A DNA stretch of 64,000 nucleotides, from positions 9,702,346 to 9,766,345 of the forward strand of contig OY365807.1 of assembly GCA_959347315.1 (NCBI GenBank), given 5' to 3'. Positions 37,645 through 51,657 of this stretch are shown here, piece after piece. The notes below the pieces were generated by a model. The model was given only the letters and a program-made list of their open reading frames with translations, was not told the origin of the DNA and searched no databases. Each line of letters begins with the position of its first letter. Positions within the stretch are counted from its first letter, which is position 1. The DNA comes from Bimastos eiseni (taxonomy: Eukaryota > Annelida > Clitellata > Crassiclitellata > Lumbricidae). Made by a program: the position numbers and the translations under genes.

Positions 37645-38561
37645 CACTCTAAGAACTACTACGTCAGAATTAACGTATTTCATAACGCAGTACTACGTTG
37701 TATATGGCCTGAGTAATACAACGTTAGATTGACGTAGTGATCTCTGTAACGTATTGAACTACGTTAAGCCTTCTAACGTCGATCAACGCAGTTTGCAGCG
37801 TAGCGTGCGTTTTCTGTTTGATGAATAATTATTATTATAATTCAAAGAGTCCGTTTTGACAGAAAACCCTCATATTGAATAATTCTACATTTGCAAAAAA
37901 AATTAATTTTTGGGGATTTGAACCCACGCCACTAACTCCACTAAAGCGCTCGAGGCAAACGCGTACCCATTCGGTTAATCTCCACCACTTGAGTAAATAA
38001 GGTCAAAGCTCCCACTTAACTCAATGCATTCGGAATGACCATAACATGTCTATTTTTCTAACAATTGGTTTTGTTGGTAAACTTTCTACTTTACAGAAAA
38101 TAGATTCCTGCTTCATTCTTTATAAAGATTTTATATTTAAAAACGTCGCAATGTAGAATCGATTGATAGCAAATACAGTTCATTTTGTGTATTCATGCGC
38201 ACAACGCTATGTGCGGTTCGAAATATGCGAACTTCTCTAAATAATGTTATTCACGTTAATTACCATGTGTGAGAACATAGAATTTTTTACTAAATGTTGA
38301 TTTGAGTGCTTAATAAAATTATTACTAAAACGCAAGTCACCTAGTGTACATGATTGTATTCGAACTACATTTTGCGCGCAAGCACACGAAATAGGGTTAT
38401 AAGGATACAACGTACCTATACGTTAGATGAGGGTAACGTAGTTTCAACACGTTCAGCGATGACGTAGTTTTCTGACGTTGAACGTATTCTACGTCAATAA
38501 AAACAGATTAATACGTTAAAAGTAGTATACGTTATCCGCTAACGTAGTTCTTTTTGGAGTG
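37645..38561. mobile_element. TA-flanked TIR element (~917 bp) rich in AACGTA motifs
   Basis: Left end CACTCTAAGAACTACTACG and right end GTAGTTCTTTTTGGAGTG are inverted, and TA lies outside both ends (37643-37644, 38562-38563). Both subterminal zones are packed with ACGTTA/AACGTA repeats, as in transposase-binding arrays. No transposase frame is seen. A TA duplication fits Tc1/mariner-type insertion, but the family is not proved. Confidence 0.65.
37911..37990 (-). other. Type II tRNA-like sequence inside the TA-flanked element
   Basis: On the minus strand, GTGGAGATTAACCGAATGG resembles an A box/D arm. It is followed by a long middle section with an extra-arm-like stretch and then GCGTGGGTTCAAATCCCC, a good B box and T arm. 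The layout recalls tRNA-Leu/Ser. The anticodon arm and acceptor pairing are unconvincing, so this is a tRNA-derived remnant rather than a gene. Confidence 0.4.
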
Positions 38562-38960
38562 TAGTTAATATAAATATTACTGAGGTAATTTAATAAACTA
38601 ATCACAAGTTCTCGACTTTGGAGATTCTAAGACTAGAATCAGGAAGTGGTTTTGAAATTGTAAAATCGTCAGGTATAACCCGAATAGAATCCTACGCTTC
38701 ATGCCTAACCCAAACCAGACTTGGTGCCTTGATCATTGAATATTCGATGCAACTATCTGTCTTGAAATGATCGTCGATCTCCATGGTCACGTGTCCATCG
38801 ATAAAACTCAGAGCGAAGAAGAGCCATTCCAGAACAGCGCTTCCCATTATTAATTACGAGTGATCAACATAATGATATTTATTATCATTGTTATCACCCA
38901 TTTTTAATGTTATCGTTTTTTTTAATAATTATTACTGCTATTACCACTTCTACTACGAGT

Positions 38961-39845
38961 GTAGGACATTTGTCCCGCCGAACCTTTGCCCCCGGACAAT
39001 TGTCCCACAATGTATACCATAAGCTCGCCCAAATTATATCTACATGCTTGTATGTGTGGGCATATAATGCATGAGTATATGCACATTATGGATGTGTGCA
39101 TGGATGTGTCCATGTCGGCTACGTGTTACTAAACCTGTTAAATATCTGTTTTAGGGGGTTGACATATTGCTTTGGTTTGAAAACTTGTTAATTACACTCC
39201 GTCCGTGTTTGGTTACAATAACTGCAAAGTTTGTTGACGAATCAAGAAGCATATTTGATACCAAGTGATATATAATGGCTGATGTGAATAACGAGCGTTT
39301 TATAGGGTAATACGAGGTGTGCATGTTAGAAGTCTTCGTTTTATAGGCACATATTTCTGAGATTTTAATTTATAAGGGTCTTCACCCACTCTCAGAGAGA
39401 TGATTATCGCGTGTCATTGACTGTTAGCCAACTGTAAGCATACTTACCATCACCTCTTATATTCTGAGATTATCATCTATATAGAGGTATTCACCCAACT
39501 CTTAACGGGAGATGATTGCGTGTCGCGTGCCACTGATGATCTGCTAACCAACTGTAGCTGCTTACTAGCTGACCTTCACCGCTTATTACGGCATGTCACG
39601 GACTGTTTGCAGTATTTATGCATCCAGCAAGATAAACAAAGATTTAGAACTGGGCTAACTTTGTCTCCTCTAAGTTACGATAATTAGTTGCTTGTTTTCA
39701 TATATTTTACATAATGGCAGTTAAATATATAACTTGTTATTATCTGCTCATATTTCACACTAGGGGGGGGCGCAATTGTCCGGGGGCAAATGTCCTATTA
39801 AAAATGTCCGGGGGGCAGATATCCGGAGGGAAATGTCCGTTCCCC
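38961..39845. mobile_element. Possible TIR element delimited by inverted GGACATTTG / GGACAATTG blocks
   Basis: TAGGACATTTG and CCCCCGGACAATTG occur in that order at 38961-39003. Their complements CAATTGTCCGGGGG and CAAATGTCCTA lie at 39773-39797 in inverted order. Further GTCCGG blocks follow to 39839. The arrangement suggests a ~0.85 kb non-autonomous element, but clear ends and target duplications were not found. Confidence 0.4.
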
Positions 39846-39849
39846 CTAC

Positions 39850-41619
39850 CACCACCCCTGCTAACTAACACCACCACCGCCGCCGCCGCCACAAATACTA
39901 CTACTATACTACCACATCAGCAACAACAAATGCTACCACTGCTACTTCCAACGCTGCCATTACGACGACCACCACTTCCACCACCACCAACGTCACCATT
40001 ACCACCACCACTGCTTCCCATAACGCCACCGTTACCACTGCCACAACAGCAACTGGATGTATTTGATTATTACTGTTAATTAGAAACTAATATATTAAGG
40101 CATCAACTGTGACAAATTATCGAACATGTATTTGCCATCGCCATGTTATAATTAACCAATTCGATATCAAACATATAATCCAGGATATTGTCATACTTGC
40201 ATTTACTTAAAAACCGCATGGTGTTACTTAAAACCATTAAAACTTATCTTCACAACAGTCTGACATCAATCATTAACTAGTCTATTCTGCTTGTCATCTG
40301 TCAAATGTTAAAACTCAGAGAAGTGTCTCTAAAAGTGGCGCTATATAAATTCACAGTTGCGAACGTTGGTTTAATGTTACATGGCAACAATCCAACTACT
40401 TAGCAATAGCCAAGCTTACTTACAATAGCCTCCCTTTGCGTAGACGTCTGTAGTATCGTCTTACAGAAGCTGTGCACGCTCCTCTTTAATAATATTCATA
40501 TCAAAAGACTGCCAAAATTTGTTTGACACAGGTCTTATTTGCCACTCACTATGTAAATACCACTAGCTAATGCTTTGGTTTCCAGCAGACATGACTACTG
40601 CAATACACTTCTCATTGGTATAGTTATAAGAAAAATCTGTATTAACCACAAATGGCTCAAGACTATGTTGTCTAGGGTCATAACATATAAAAATTCCAGA
40701 ATTTCAGCATGTTGCACCCGTGACCCATATTGTAATCACTGCACTGGCTGCATTTTGAGCAGGGAATCCGTTTTAGCAACAGTATTAAAATTTATAAGGA
40801 ACTATATATATTAATAACAGTTTAATATAATAATAATATATAAATATATATATATAATATACAACCAACGCACTTCTGCCCTACGCTTGCCCCTCAAATA
40901 AAAGGATACTGTGCTCAGTCAGTGGATGCCGTGACTTCTGATGCGCCACGCTCACAACAGTGATGCATGCTTGAACTCTGCAATTCGTTGCCTTTTCAGT
41001 TCTTTGATGTCTCAAAGGCCAAGTTTTTAGGGCGTGGTCTAATGAATACCTGCCTCCTACTAGCTACCAATCAGATCTCTCCAAAGCATCTCATCCGCCT
41101 GGGATACAATCTTAGACAAATGGACCGGTGTGGTCACTCTATCTGAATAGGCTCAAATGGGCCAAGTAGACAGCTGAGGGAAATGCACTGGAAATAACAA
41201 TTGAAACACTGATCATGCTTCATAGTCCTTATAATTATATGCATCTACACACCTGTACTTGATATGCCACTCATATGAATCGTGCCTGTATTCGTGTGTG
41301 TGCGTGTGTGCGTGCGTGCGCAGCTTTAGCCAGTGCGGCCATCTTGCAAGCTGCTCGTGGACAGCCTCCCGTCAAACATATGAAAAGTGCAACCAAACCC
41401 ATGCGGGAAATTTGCTGCATTGTTGTAAATCGCGACCTCAAGGGATGAAGCCATGAGCCAAATCTTGGCGGTTACCTGTGGTCACTGTTGTTTGCGTTTG
41501 TTTTTACGTGATGATGACCGATGCGAGTGTAATTGAGAAATAGACTGAAAAGAATAGTGGATGAATGCTATCAAATGCTGCATGTATATATAAGTGTGCG
41601 TATATATGTATGCAAATAT

Positions 41620-41677
<58 letters not shown>

Positions 41678-41847
41678 CTGCTTATTGTTCCCAGGTATCA
41701 TAATTGATCATATTATATGCTGGCTGATATATTCTTTCTAGGTTTGACATGTGACCTAAATTATGCAGCGCTATCCAGACAGCACGGCTCTCAACGGCCC
41801 ACTATATTTACACCATTGACTGTAACCCCACTGTGGACCATTATATT

Positions 41848-41878
<31 letters not shown>

Positions 41879-42142
41879 GGCGTTTGGCTGGGGTCAGTGT
41901 TGTTATATTGTTTCTCTGATCCTGGGGAACCTGAACTGTTATACACACGTGACAACCTATATCCAATCAGATATCAAAAGCAAATGTACCTTGAAAAATA
42001 CGTTTCATACGAGTCTTCATTCTTATTGCATCAGAAGCTGATCATTCAAGAGCTCTCAATTTTCAGCTGTTTTATTCAGTACAGATATATGTTTCTTATC
42101 ATGACCACGCTGAATGCCTATATTGTATTCAAATTGATGCCC

Positions 42143-42192
<50 letters not shown>

Positions 42193-44200
42193 TGACCTGA
42201 ATAATCATGGCATGCATAAGACCTGAAATACAGTATGTTCTTAGGTTACACAAAAGCTTTTTTTGGAATATATACATATACTGCATTCTGTATTTACCAA
42301 TTTTTGCATGGTACTATGTAATATCAACTACAGAGTTCTGCTGTATGCATATATCGATCATCAAAAGAGTGAACATCTGAGTGGTTTAGTCTGAGAGGGG
42401 GAGGCGGGGGAGGGGTAGTGGTGCCATTATTGTTTACATACTGCCACTCTGCAAGAACATAAACAGATGGACCAACTTTGACATGTGTCAATACAAGGTA
42501 CATAGGCCTATTGCTTGTACGAGAGAGGGAACATTCTATTTCAAAGAAGGTGACTCTCTTCTCATACAGACTCAGTGAGACAAACATTATATACGTTCAT
42601 ATATATATATATATATATATATGTGTATATATATATATGTATATATATAGATTCATTGCATTGAATGGCATTACAATTAGTCATCTATTTACATTATGTC
42701 ACAATGTCTCAGTCTTGCAATTCAGGGTTGTGTGCCCTATTCTCAACGCGCCCGTGAAAACCATATGAAATAAATATACCGGGCGAAAAGGCGCTTACTA
42801 TAATGATTGAATGCTAAGACAAAACTGAGATAGAAATTCACAGGTAGTCCTTCAGCTCAGAGATATAAATATAAACAGAGTGTGTGTGCGTATGTGTGCT
42901 GACCAGCTCACAGAGAAAGCTCACAAACGCAAGCAACAGTGACCACAGGCAATCGCCAAGATTGCTCCACTTTCTATAATGGTCCATGGGCTGATATCCT
43001 GTATGCGTCCTATTGCGCTATGGCTTTATATATGTATGTATATATATATACATACATATTATAAGTAGATGTGTGTACAGAGACAGACAGACAGAGAACG
43101 GCCCAGAGGCAAGCAGGCATTTCAATTGATAGGAATTGACCGGCGGTGGACTTGAATATGGCACTTCTTGACTGTAGCCCCACTCAATGAGTTCAGGTTT
43201 GATTGACAAGCAGTTTTCCAAGCGGATTCCCGTCGACAGCTGACAGGTGGCATGGATGCTCAGAGTCTCAGCTATCATTTGTCGGAGGTGGGTGGGGTAC
43301 AGAGCAGTTTGTTGCACAACTGCCCGCCCAGAAACCTTCTCCTTTCAGCACCTGGCCTCTGATTTCCTTTGTCTATCGTACTCTGAAACGATGGCCTTTG
43401 GAATGTGTTACGAGTTTTGATTACAAATTCACTTCTAAGCTATCGTCAGCAGATGTCTTAGACATTACTGTAGCGGCGCTACAGAAGTCAATTGATTAGA
43501 TTGGACAATAATGTTTCTTGGTGATTCAGTGGTGACTGTCAAATTGGTCGTTGATGGTGCGTACAATGCTTTACGCACGTTTCGCTGACTTCCGATACAC
43601 CAGAGCGAAACGATCGGAGTCCGTACGTTTGTCGAATCAAGATTTCGCTCTATATTAGATACAGATTTGGTCGTATCTAGACTCTGCTGTACCCAGTTCT
43701 GTCCGTATCTAGATTTCACTGTATCGAGTCTTGAAGTTGATTTTGCTGCTCAGATCACAAAGGTGACGCACACTGCCGAAGCGTTTCTTGCTCTGCAATT
43801 TGTAAAGAATACTTTCTGTTTTAAAATAGGAAATAAAGAAACGATTGCTAAATAACTGAAATAATATAAAGTCTTTTCAAGCACTGAATATAGAAGGAGG
43901 CAAATTCAATCAGAAGTGTTATCAAGTACTAGTTGCAATTCAATACGAAATAAATCAATTTAGCAGTCGAAGACAAATTCCTGTACAGAAATCAGTTGCC
44001 AATGATAGGCCTATTAACTCGCATTAAGTAGTCGAGCCCATTGATCCATTGATCATTATCATTAACATCTGGCACAAAATTTACCAATCTAGAAAACTAA
44101 GCAAATCAGGTAGGCCTAAATTATACGCAGTTTTTTAGATCGGAATAAACTACGTATCTTCCCCTGGACTACAGCCAAATTCAAAAAATAGGCCTAGATA
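39850..44200. other. TE- and microsatellite-rich intergenic DNA
   Basis: Contains trinucleotide CAC/CCA-type repeats (39850-40060), AT runs (41611-41676 ending in GAGAGA; 41860-41878; 42150-42186; 42598-42650; 43021-43060), and a GGCGCTATATAAATT motif at 40337-40351. No exon could be supported. Confidence 0.5.
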
Positions 44201-44210
44201 GGATGAACTC

Positions 44211-44943
44211 TCAGGGGTTATAATAATAACGAAGAAAACGATTCTGTCGGACCTTTCGTCTGTTTCCGTGAATAAATTCTTTGTAGATGTCGAGACGAAT
44301 GTAGCGATTGTAGCTGTCACGTTTCATCAGCTGAAATATATGCTCCTAAACAGAAACATAGTTATGATCAGATTCAAAGCAGGCATTTTCAAGCGGATAT
44401 AATCCAATCCACACTAATCTGCTATACTATTCATTTAATCTAATTGACTGTACTCAAGATCTAATAATAATAATGTCGTCTCTAAGTCCTAGGAGAATGA
44501 ATTACCTCAGGGCCAAAAAAAATAAAATCATAATAATAATAATAATAATTATTATTATTATAATAATAATACTTCTTATATCCCCGAGACAGCTGCCACA
44601 GCCGGAGGAGCGGCGGAGATAGCAGCCACAAGGAAACACACGAAATATTCTGAGCTGGAGAAGAAATACACTTTTGTTCCAATCGCTATAAAAACCTTCG
44701 GTCCCCTCAATAGTGAGGGCCTCACCTTCTTGTCTGAGAATGGACACCGACTTTCGACAACTACCGGTGACACCCGAGAGACAAACTTCCTTTTCCAGAA
44801 CTTGTCGGCACTGATCCAACGTTTCAATGCGGTGGCTTTTCAGGGCACTATGTCAAGATTACAATCCACTGACAAGCGGCGACCCAGATGGCCTGATGAC
44901 AGATCCGTTGGTAATGCCAATGATGAATAATACTATATGTGAC

Positions 44944-44982
<39 letters not shown>

Positions 44983-45021
44983 CCACCACCCACTTTAAAA
45001 AAATTAATAATAATAATAAGG

Positions 45022-45104
<83 letters not shown>

Positions 45105-48100
45105 CCTCGTTTAATTTCAAACTGGCAAGCCGAAGTATGATTACAAGTATAGTATGAGCGAATGATGACCAGTTATTGCAGTAGTCGAATTTTACCGTCT
45201 GTTATAATCTTACGACTTATAAAATAGTTCTGTTGTTAATCAGACATAATCATCTGACACGTCTTCGAGCGATTAGACCATCTGCTTCCTCCTGATTTTT
45301 ATCATTCTTGTTCAAGCATTCATTTGCACACGCATTGACTAATTCGGTATGTTGTAATTCGCTACTTGTTGGTCATCTGAAAATCACTTGTTTTCACTGC
45401 AATCGATGCTTAATGCAGCTCTCGGTTTTATAGCTCGCGTTTTTCACTGCTTTTCTTATAATGTTTCAACCATCATAAAACTCCCTTGCCAATTATTGCT
45501 ATCCTTTGAGTATGGAACATACCTGGACATGTCTTTGAATATGGAACATACCTGGACATACCTTTGAGTATGAAACATACCTGGACATACCTTTGAGTAT
45601 GAAACATACCTGGACATACCTTTGAGTATGGAACATACCTGGACATACCTTTGAGCATGAAACATACCTGGACATACCTTTGAGTATGAAACATACCTGG
45701 ACTTCCTCGAGGCAATATCTGTCCGGATTCTCATCTATCCGTCGTTTAACTGACTCCAGAACGCGACAGTCGAGGTTCACCGGATCACACGCTCCAACGG
45801 CCAAATATTCACTGCACGGTCAAGAAGCACAATAGCATGTCATGTAATGCACAGATCAAGTATTCGCCATATAAAGCACATTTCATCCTGCAACCTAGAA
45901 TTTGACGATAGATATATAATATTAGTATTATATTGGCACAAAGGGTCGGGTCGGATTTGGCCGGGTAATGTTCTTCATGTTTCGGGTCGGATCAGATATT
46001 GACTTCAGAAGTGGGTCAGTTCGGTTCGGGTCCATTTTTGGATGGGTGTGGTCGGGTCATAATAATTGGACACTTTGGCTCACCATAAATTGGTGTTTGA
46101 TACATGTATAGCTATCAGACACCAATTTATTTAGAAGTAATTCGAAAAATACCGAATCTCATACAATGACATCTGTAGAGCAATAAATAAAGCACGTTGC
46201 ATCAATGATGATCGTAAAATCTAAAACAAAGTAGAAAAGAAATGTAATCCTTTGCTGAAATCCAATCGAAGTCCAGTAGATATGAGCAACCGGAGTTGAG
46301 TCTAATGCTAGCAAGCAGTTTGAATTAGACGAACCTTAAGTTTAGATCTGATGAGCATAAATTAGTCTAACAGATTGCGACAAATTGGGTAATCAATTTT
46401 CAAAACATCGGAGCAACCATCGAGAGTCTAGCACAGTCTGAGGAGTATAAGAAGTCGAATTAGAATTATTATCTGTCGACTGTGTACAATATTATTTTGT
46501 ATGATAGGTGAGCAAGGTGAGGAAATCTCGGGGCTGATTGTGGTATATGGACATTGGCATTTTAGAATCGGCAGGTTAGGTAGGCCTATTCAGTAACAGA
46601 TCCAGAGTTAGTATCATTCATTCATTCATTTCGATAATTTATACAGCGCCTCTTCAAGGGAAACTACTCAGAGTATCAGACTAACCGATAGATTTCCAGA
46701 ACTGTGGCTTCGACATCTTTCTGCGGGATACACTTTACCTTCTCGCAGACCTCCCAAAACCTAACGCAACAAAACGCCAGAAGTGAATTGGCATTTCTGT
46801 ATCACGCATCAATCATTGAAACCAATGAACTGGTGTAAGGATGAGGACGATATGGCTGCGTTTGGGAATTCTTGTGATAGTTGGAAATGTATACCTCTCT
46901 ATTTTTCAGGGATATTTACCCCGATGGCTAGCACAACACACTAGGCTATTTACTTGGCCGTCAAACTTCGCAGTTCCCGTCGTAAATCTATGTAGTCACG
47001 TTGCTCAAACTTTATTTATGAAGGAAGCATAACATTGAGTTGGGTAACATGGGTTCTCAAAACTGATTCTGGGAAATTTTGTGTTTCTTACAATTCTTGA
47101 AATAGTCATCTATCAAAATACATAAAGAAGGTTATGAAACATCTTTATGAAGGAAGCACAAACATCCAGAAATGGACGAAAAATGGCGATTAAAACTCTT
47201 AGAGCCTATGGGTAAAAAATTGGAACCTCTGGTTAATAACAAAACTTAATTTAGATAATAGCTGAATAATTAGATATTGTTGATTTAAAAAGAACGATAT
47301 TGATAGCATCGAAATACATGAATACTAACTTGAGATTTTCGGCACTGAACTCCTTTTCAAGAAAGTGTTTGAAGTGTTCACGACCCGCCGGATCCTGAAG
47401 AAGCTCACGAAGGCTGAAGCTCCACCGTTTGATGCGCCGAGCAGGAACGTCCTTCCTGGAGAAAGAATGCGGCGATCACAACATCAAAATGAGGTTTGGA
47501 GTAATTGCTTATCAACTAAAAGCCTTCAACAAAATGTAATCCGTTGCTGGATAACGGAGTGGATAATGGAGTTAGCAATAATGGTGGTAGTTCTGAAGTC
47601 GAGCAAGAAGCAGGAGCGAGATGGGTTGGAGTTGTGGTTAGGGAAGGAGATGATCAAAGGTAATACCAAGATGGCGGACAGATGTATCGGATGTGAAGGC
47701 ATGAAATGACTCGGTTGTTTTGTGTTGTCTATGCTTACAGCGAACAATCCCTCCAGGTAACAAGAGGGATCAAGATTGGCCTTTCCCTGAAATAGACAAC
47801 GCTATAAACTTGTATTCGAATTTCAATCTTTCTCTTCCGTCGTACCCTAGTGGGCACATTCCTTAGGATGACCTTTCTCTCTGAACGTGGTTCATTCCAT
47901 ATGTATAATACTGTGCACATTTTCCTACCTTTCTCATTCATTGACAGCGAAGACACAGAACTGATAAACTGAGGAGTATACACTACAAAATTAGATCGTT
48001 TGAAAAAACGCTGAATAAGGTCGATAATAAATAAATCAGCCAATCGGAAATTCAAGATATAACAGCTGTTCAGCTGACTCACATAGAAGACTCAAGAGCC

Positions 48101-49223
48101 CAAAAGTCTGTGCTATCCGAAAGCCACGGATTCGATGGTTCGGGTGATACTAGGAAACTGTCAAACTCAGCATAACGCTCACAGTGGAAAATGTAACTGA
48201 AACGGTAAATAACAATAATTAATAAATGTGAATAATGAATATAGGCATAAATTCATTTTCGGAAATTTATTTTTCAAAAGAAATCGTTCAATGCATATAA
48301 AAGGTAAAAAATAAACATCAAAATCAGCAAATAAGATTATTATTACGTGCAACTCATTCATTAATTACGTACCTGAGGATCGGAATTAGATGAAACAATT
48401 ATAGGCTATAAAATGCAAATCGAATCTTCTGATATTTGGATCAGACACAGAAATACTTGTTAAGTACTAATTTGCATAACTTTCAAAAGAGTCTAAAATT
48501 GAACTGTTTGCAAAAATACAGCTCACCTTTCAGCAACTTTTGATAGCTTGATTCTCCTTCTCTGTAAAAGTTTCTGTAGTCTTTCGATCTGTCGGGTAAC
48601 AAGATATTCCATAGCAGTCTCCAAAATTGTAGGCCAAATTCTGATACATCACCTAGAAAGTTTTTTTCTGATATTTTGCAGATAAATACAACTGACGAAA
48701 GACGACGTTGACGACGACGATGATGATGATGATGACTAAGATGATGATGATGATGATGATGATGATAATGATGATAATAATGACGATGATGAAGATAATC
48801 CTCCTGCTGATGGCGATGATGGTAGAGTGGTGGTGATGATTATGATGACGATGATGACGATGATGATGATGTTGAAGATGACGATGATGAAGATATTGCT
48901 GCTGCTGCTGATGGCTATGATGGTGGAGTGGTGGTGATGATCTTGATGACGAAGATGACGATGACGACGACGACAACGACGGCGAAGGCGACGGCGACGA
49001 CAATGATCATGAGGATGACGATCATCATGCTTGCCTCGACTCTAAGATTGGAGGTTGGACTGAGAGGAGCACTGGAATCAGAGGAACACGACGTCGTCTG
49101 GTCGCTTGCAGGAAGAAAATTCATCTTCAACTGAAGCAGTTAGCAAACGAAAGCCGTTTGTTTAGACGTTTGTGTGTGTGTGCATGTGCGTGTGCGTGTG
49201 TGTGTGTGTATGTGTGTGTGTGT

Positions 49224-49260
<37 letters not shown>

Positions 49261-51623
49261 CGCTTGTGGTTGGTTATATTTATCTATGCGTTTGTCTGGT
49301 TTGATGTCTGTGTTCACATTCTGGTTGGTGGAATCGTTTTGTTTTACTAGCATGTTACCTATTAAGATATATGTATATATATATACACACACATATATAT
49401 GTATAATAATAATATATATGTAATATATATATAAACCTTGTATGCGTGTCTGATTACTTGTTTGTATGCTGGTTCATCCGTGCGTCTGTCTGTCTGTTTA
49501 TCTATGACCCATGTGGTTTGATCTGTTAACTTGCCTGTGCATATGCCTACACAGCAGTACACAGTGTCTGTTATTGTGTCTCCTCGTCATTGTGTGCATG
49601 TGTGTGCATGCAGGCATGTCTGCCTGTGTGTCTGTCTGTCTGTATGTCTGCCTGTGTGTCTGTCTGTGTGTCTGTCTGCCTAATTGTCTGCCTAATTGTC
49701 TGCCTAATTGTCTGCCTATATGTCTGCCTATGTGCCTGCCTGCCTGCCTGCCTGCCTGTCTGTCTGTCTATCTCCTCACCTTGAGGGCCTTACAGACTCG
49801 ACTGCTCTTTCGAATGTCGATATCCGTCGTGTTAACACACCCAGGCTACAAAGCAAAACCAGTCACATCTGATTTATCATGAAGATCCATCCGTTGATAC
49901 CATAATTATGAATAAGTTAGTTGCGCAGCATAATTTGCATATTTAAATCTCGAGCTAGCATTGTTTGCACCCACTGACCTCATCATCGGGGTTAAGGATC
50001 TCACTCAATTCTGTAAAATGTGACAAGTGACGCATTTACGTGTGCATTTGTTATTCAATGGTAGTTCTGTTAATTCTTTTAAATTGAGCATAATAATTTC
50101 CACACGAGTGTAAGCTCGATTTCATGAAGGAAAGGAGGAACTCAGGGCAGTCAATATAATAATATATAACGAAATAACATATTATTCTTATTATTAATTT
50201 ATTTTTATTATTATTATAATTATTATAAGATTACCACTGGTCTGTGGACATCCCAGAAGGCACGTTCCTGGCTGTCAAGCACTTTTCTTTCCAGTCTGTC
50301 TCGTTTCTTGTCAACCCTAAAAACACACTTCGTATGATTATTTTAGTAACACTTAGTAAATGCAGTCTTTGCATTTTCCATGTTTGAGTAAGCAGCGCCT
50401 AACTAAATGAACAGATATATAGGCAGGTACGAATGTAAGTAAGTCAATATATATGTGATCTTTATTACAACATGTGCACCCTGATATTACACCTGCGTAG
50501 CTGTGACAATTACTGTCACATGATCGTTATTACTTTCATAAATTCGTTAATCCATTCAATTAAAAAACACGCTATCGGTAAAAAAAATCCCTCGGGTGGA
50601 TGATTAAAGTATCTAGAATTGGAGATGAACCATCGCTTGGCAACAGGTGCCATATAATGAAGGAGAGATACCAGAGTTAACATGATACATAAGGATGGAT
50701 ATTTTGAAGTCGATACGAATGCGGATGGGAAGCCAGTGTAGTTGCTGCTGCAGTGTCTGGCGAGAAGTGATCACTGGTACCAAGACGTATAGATATTTGA
50801 TGAGCAGCAGTACTTATAACTGAGAACAGAGATTTTTGCCCAGGTGAGGGTAGACCGGACCGGATGGCTGCCTTAAGAGACTGATTTCAAACGCAGCTGA
50901 TCATCAGCATATATCACACAACCTCCATCTTAACCACAAAATATCCGTCCCTTCCTCCCACACAACTTACTATCACCCACTGTCTTCATCCTCCTCGGAG
51001 TCCACTGATCTTAATAAAAATGCACCAAATGCGTCAACACCTTGGCCAAGAAAATGACCGAAGAGATTGACTCATTAGCTCCTCTTTCATATTCAGTCAT
51101 ATTTCGTTAATCACTCCACGAATAATTCACTGTCTCACCAACTCCGTCTTTAATTTTGTTACTTGCATATTGTTTCATTTGCAAAGTTACCCATTCACAT
51201 CCACATTCAATTGTTCGCTCACTCTGAAGCAAATTAAATACTGCATTCATTAGTTCATTCACTCGTTCACTCAGTTAGTAACTCAATGCTTCTCTGACTT
51301 ACTGACTCATTGACAAACTGCCAGACTAGCTCACTAACTCATTCACTCGCTCCTTCCTTCACTCGCCAATTCCTTTACTCTCCTCCTGCAATGGTTCCGT
51401 ATCCAGTCTCTCACTCAACCACTTGTTCTCCATCTCCACCGTACAATGAACGATCCCTTCCACAAATACATGATATAAAAACGGTCGTCGATAAACCCAA
51501 CTTCGCCGTATTCTGCTGTTTGCATTGGCACTTGAGAGATTCCTAAAAGAGGTCACATAAATGCCAAGATACAAGAACAGATACATTCCTACATACCTAT
51601 AACTACATACATACATACATACA

Positions 51624-51657
<34 letters not shown>

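Noticed and set aside
37911..37990. Functional tRNA-Leu/Ser gene
   Set aside because: The anticodon arm and acceptor stem are not convincing and it sits inside a transposon-like element.
44576..44827. Extra RGS exon on the minus strand ([14 protein letters not shown])
   Set aside because: The plus strand matches a common LINE C-terminal pattern, and the flanking RGS exons 45697 and 44345 already join in phase 0 with conserved sequence.
45503..45705. CRISPR-like array of 29-bp repeats
   Set aside because: There are no spacers; it is a tandem repeat anchored on an intron donor site.
48653..49003. Ser/His/Ile-rich open frames
   Set aside because: Generated by GAT/GAC trinucleotide repeats; no independent gene evidence.
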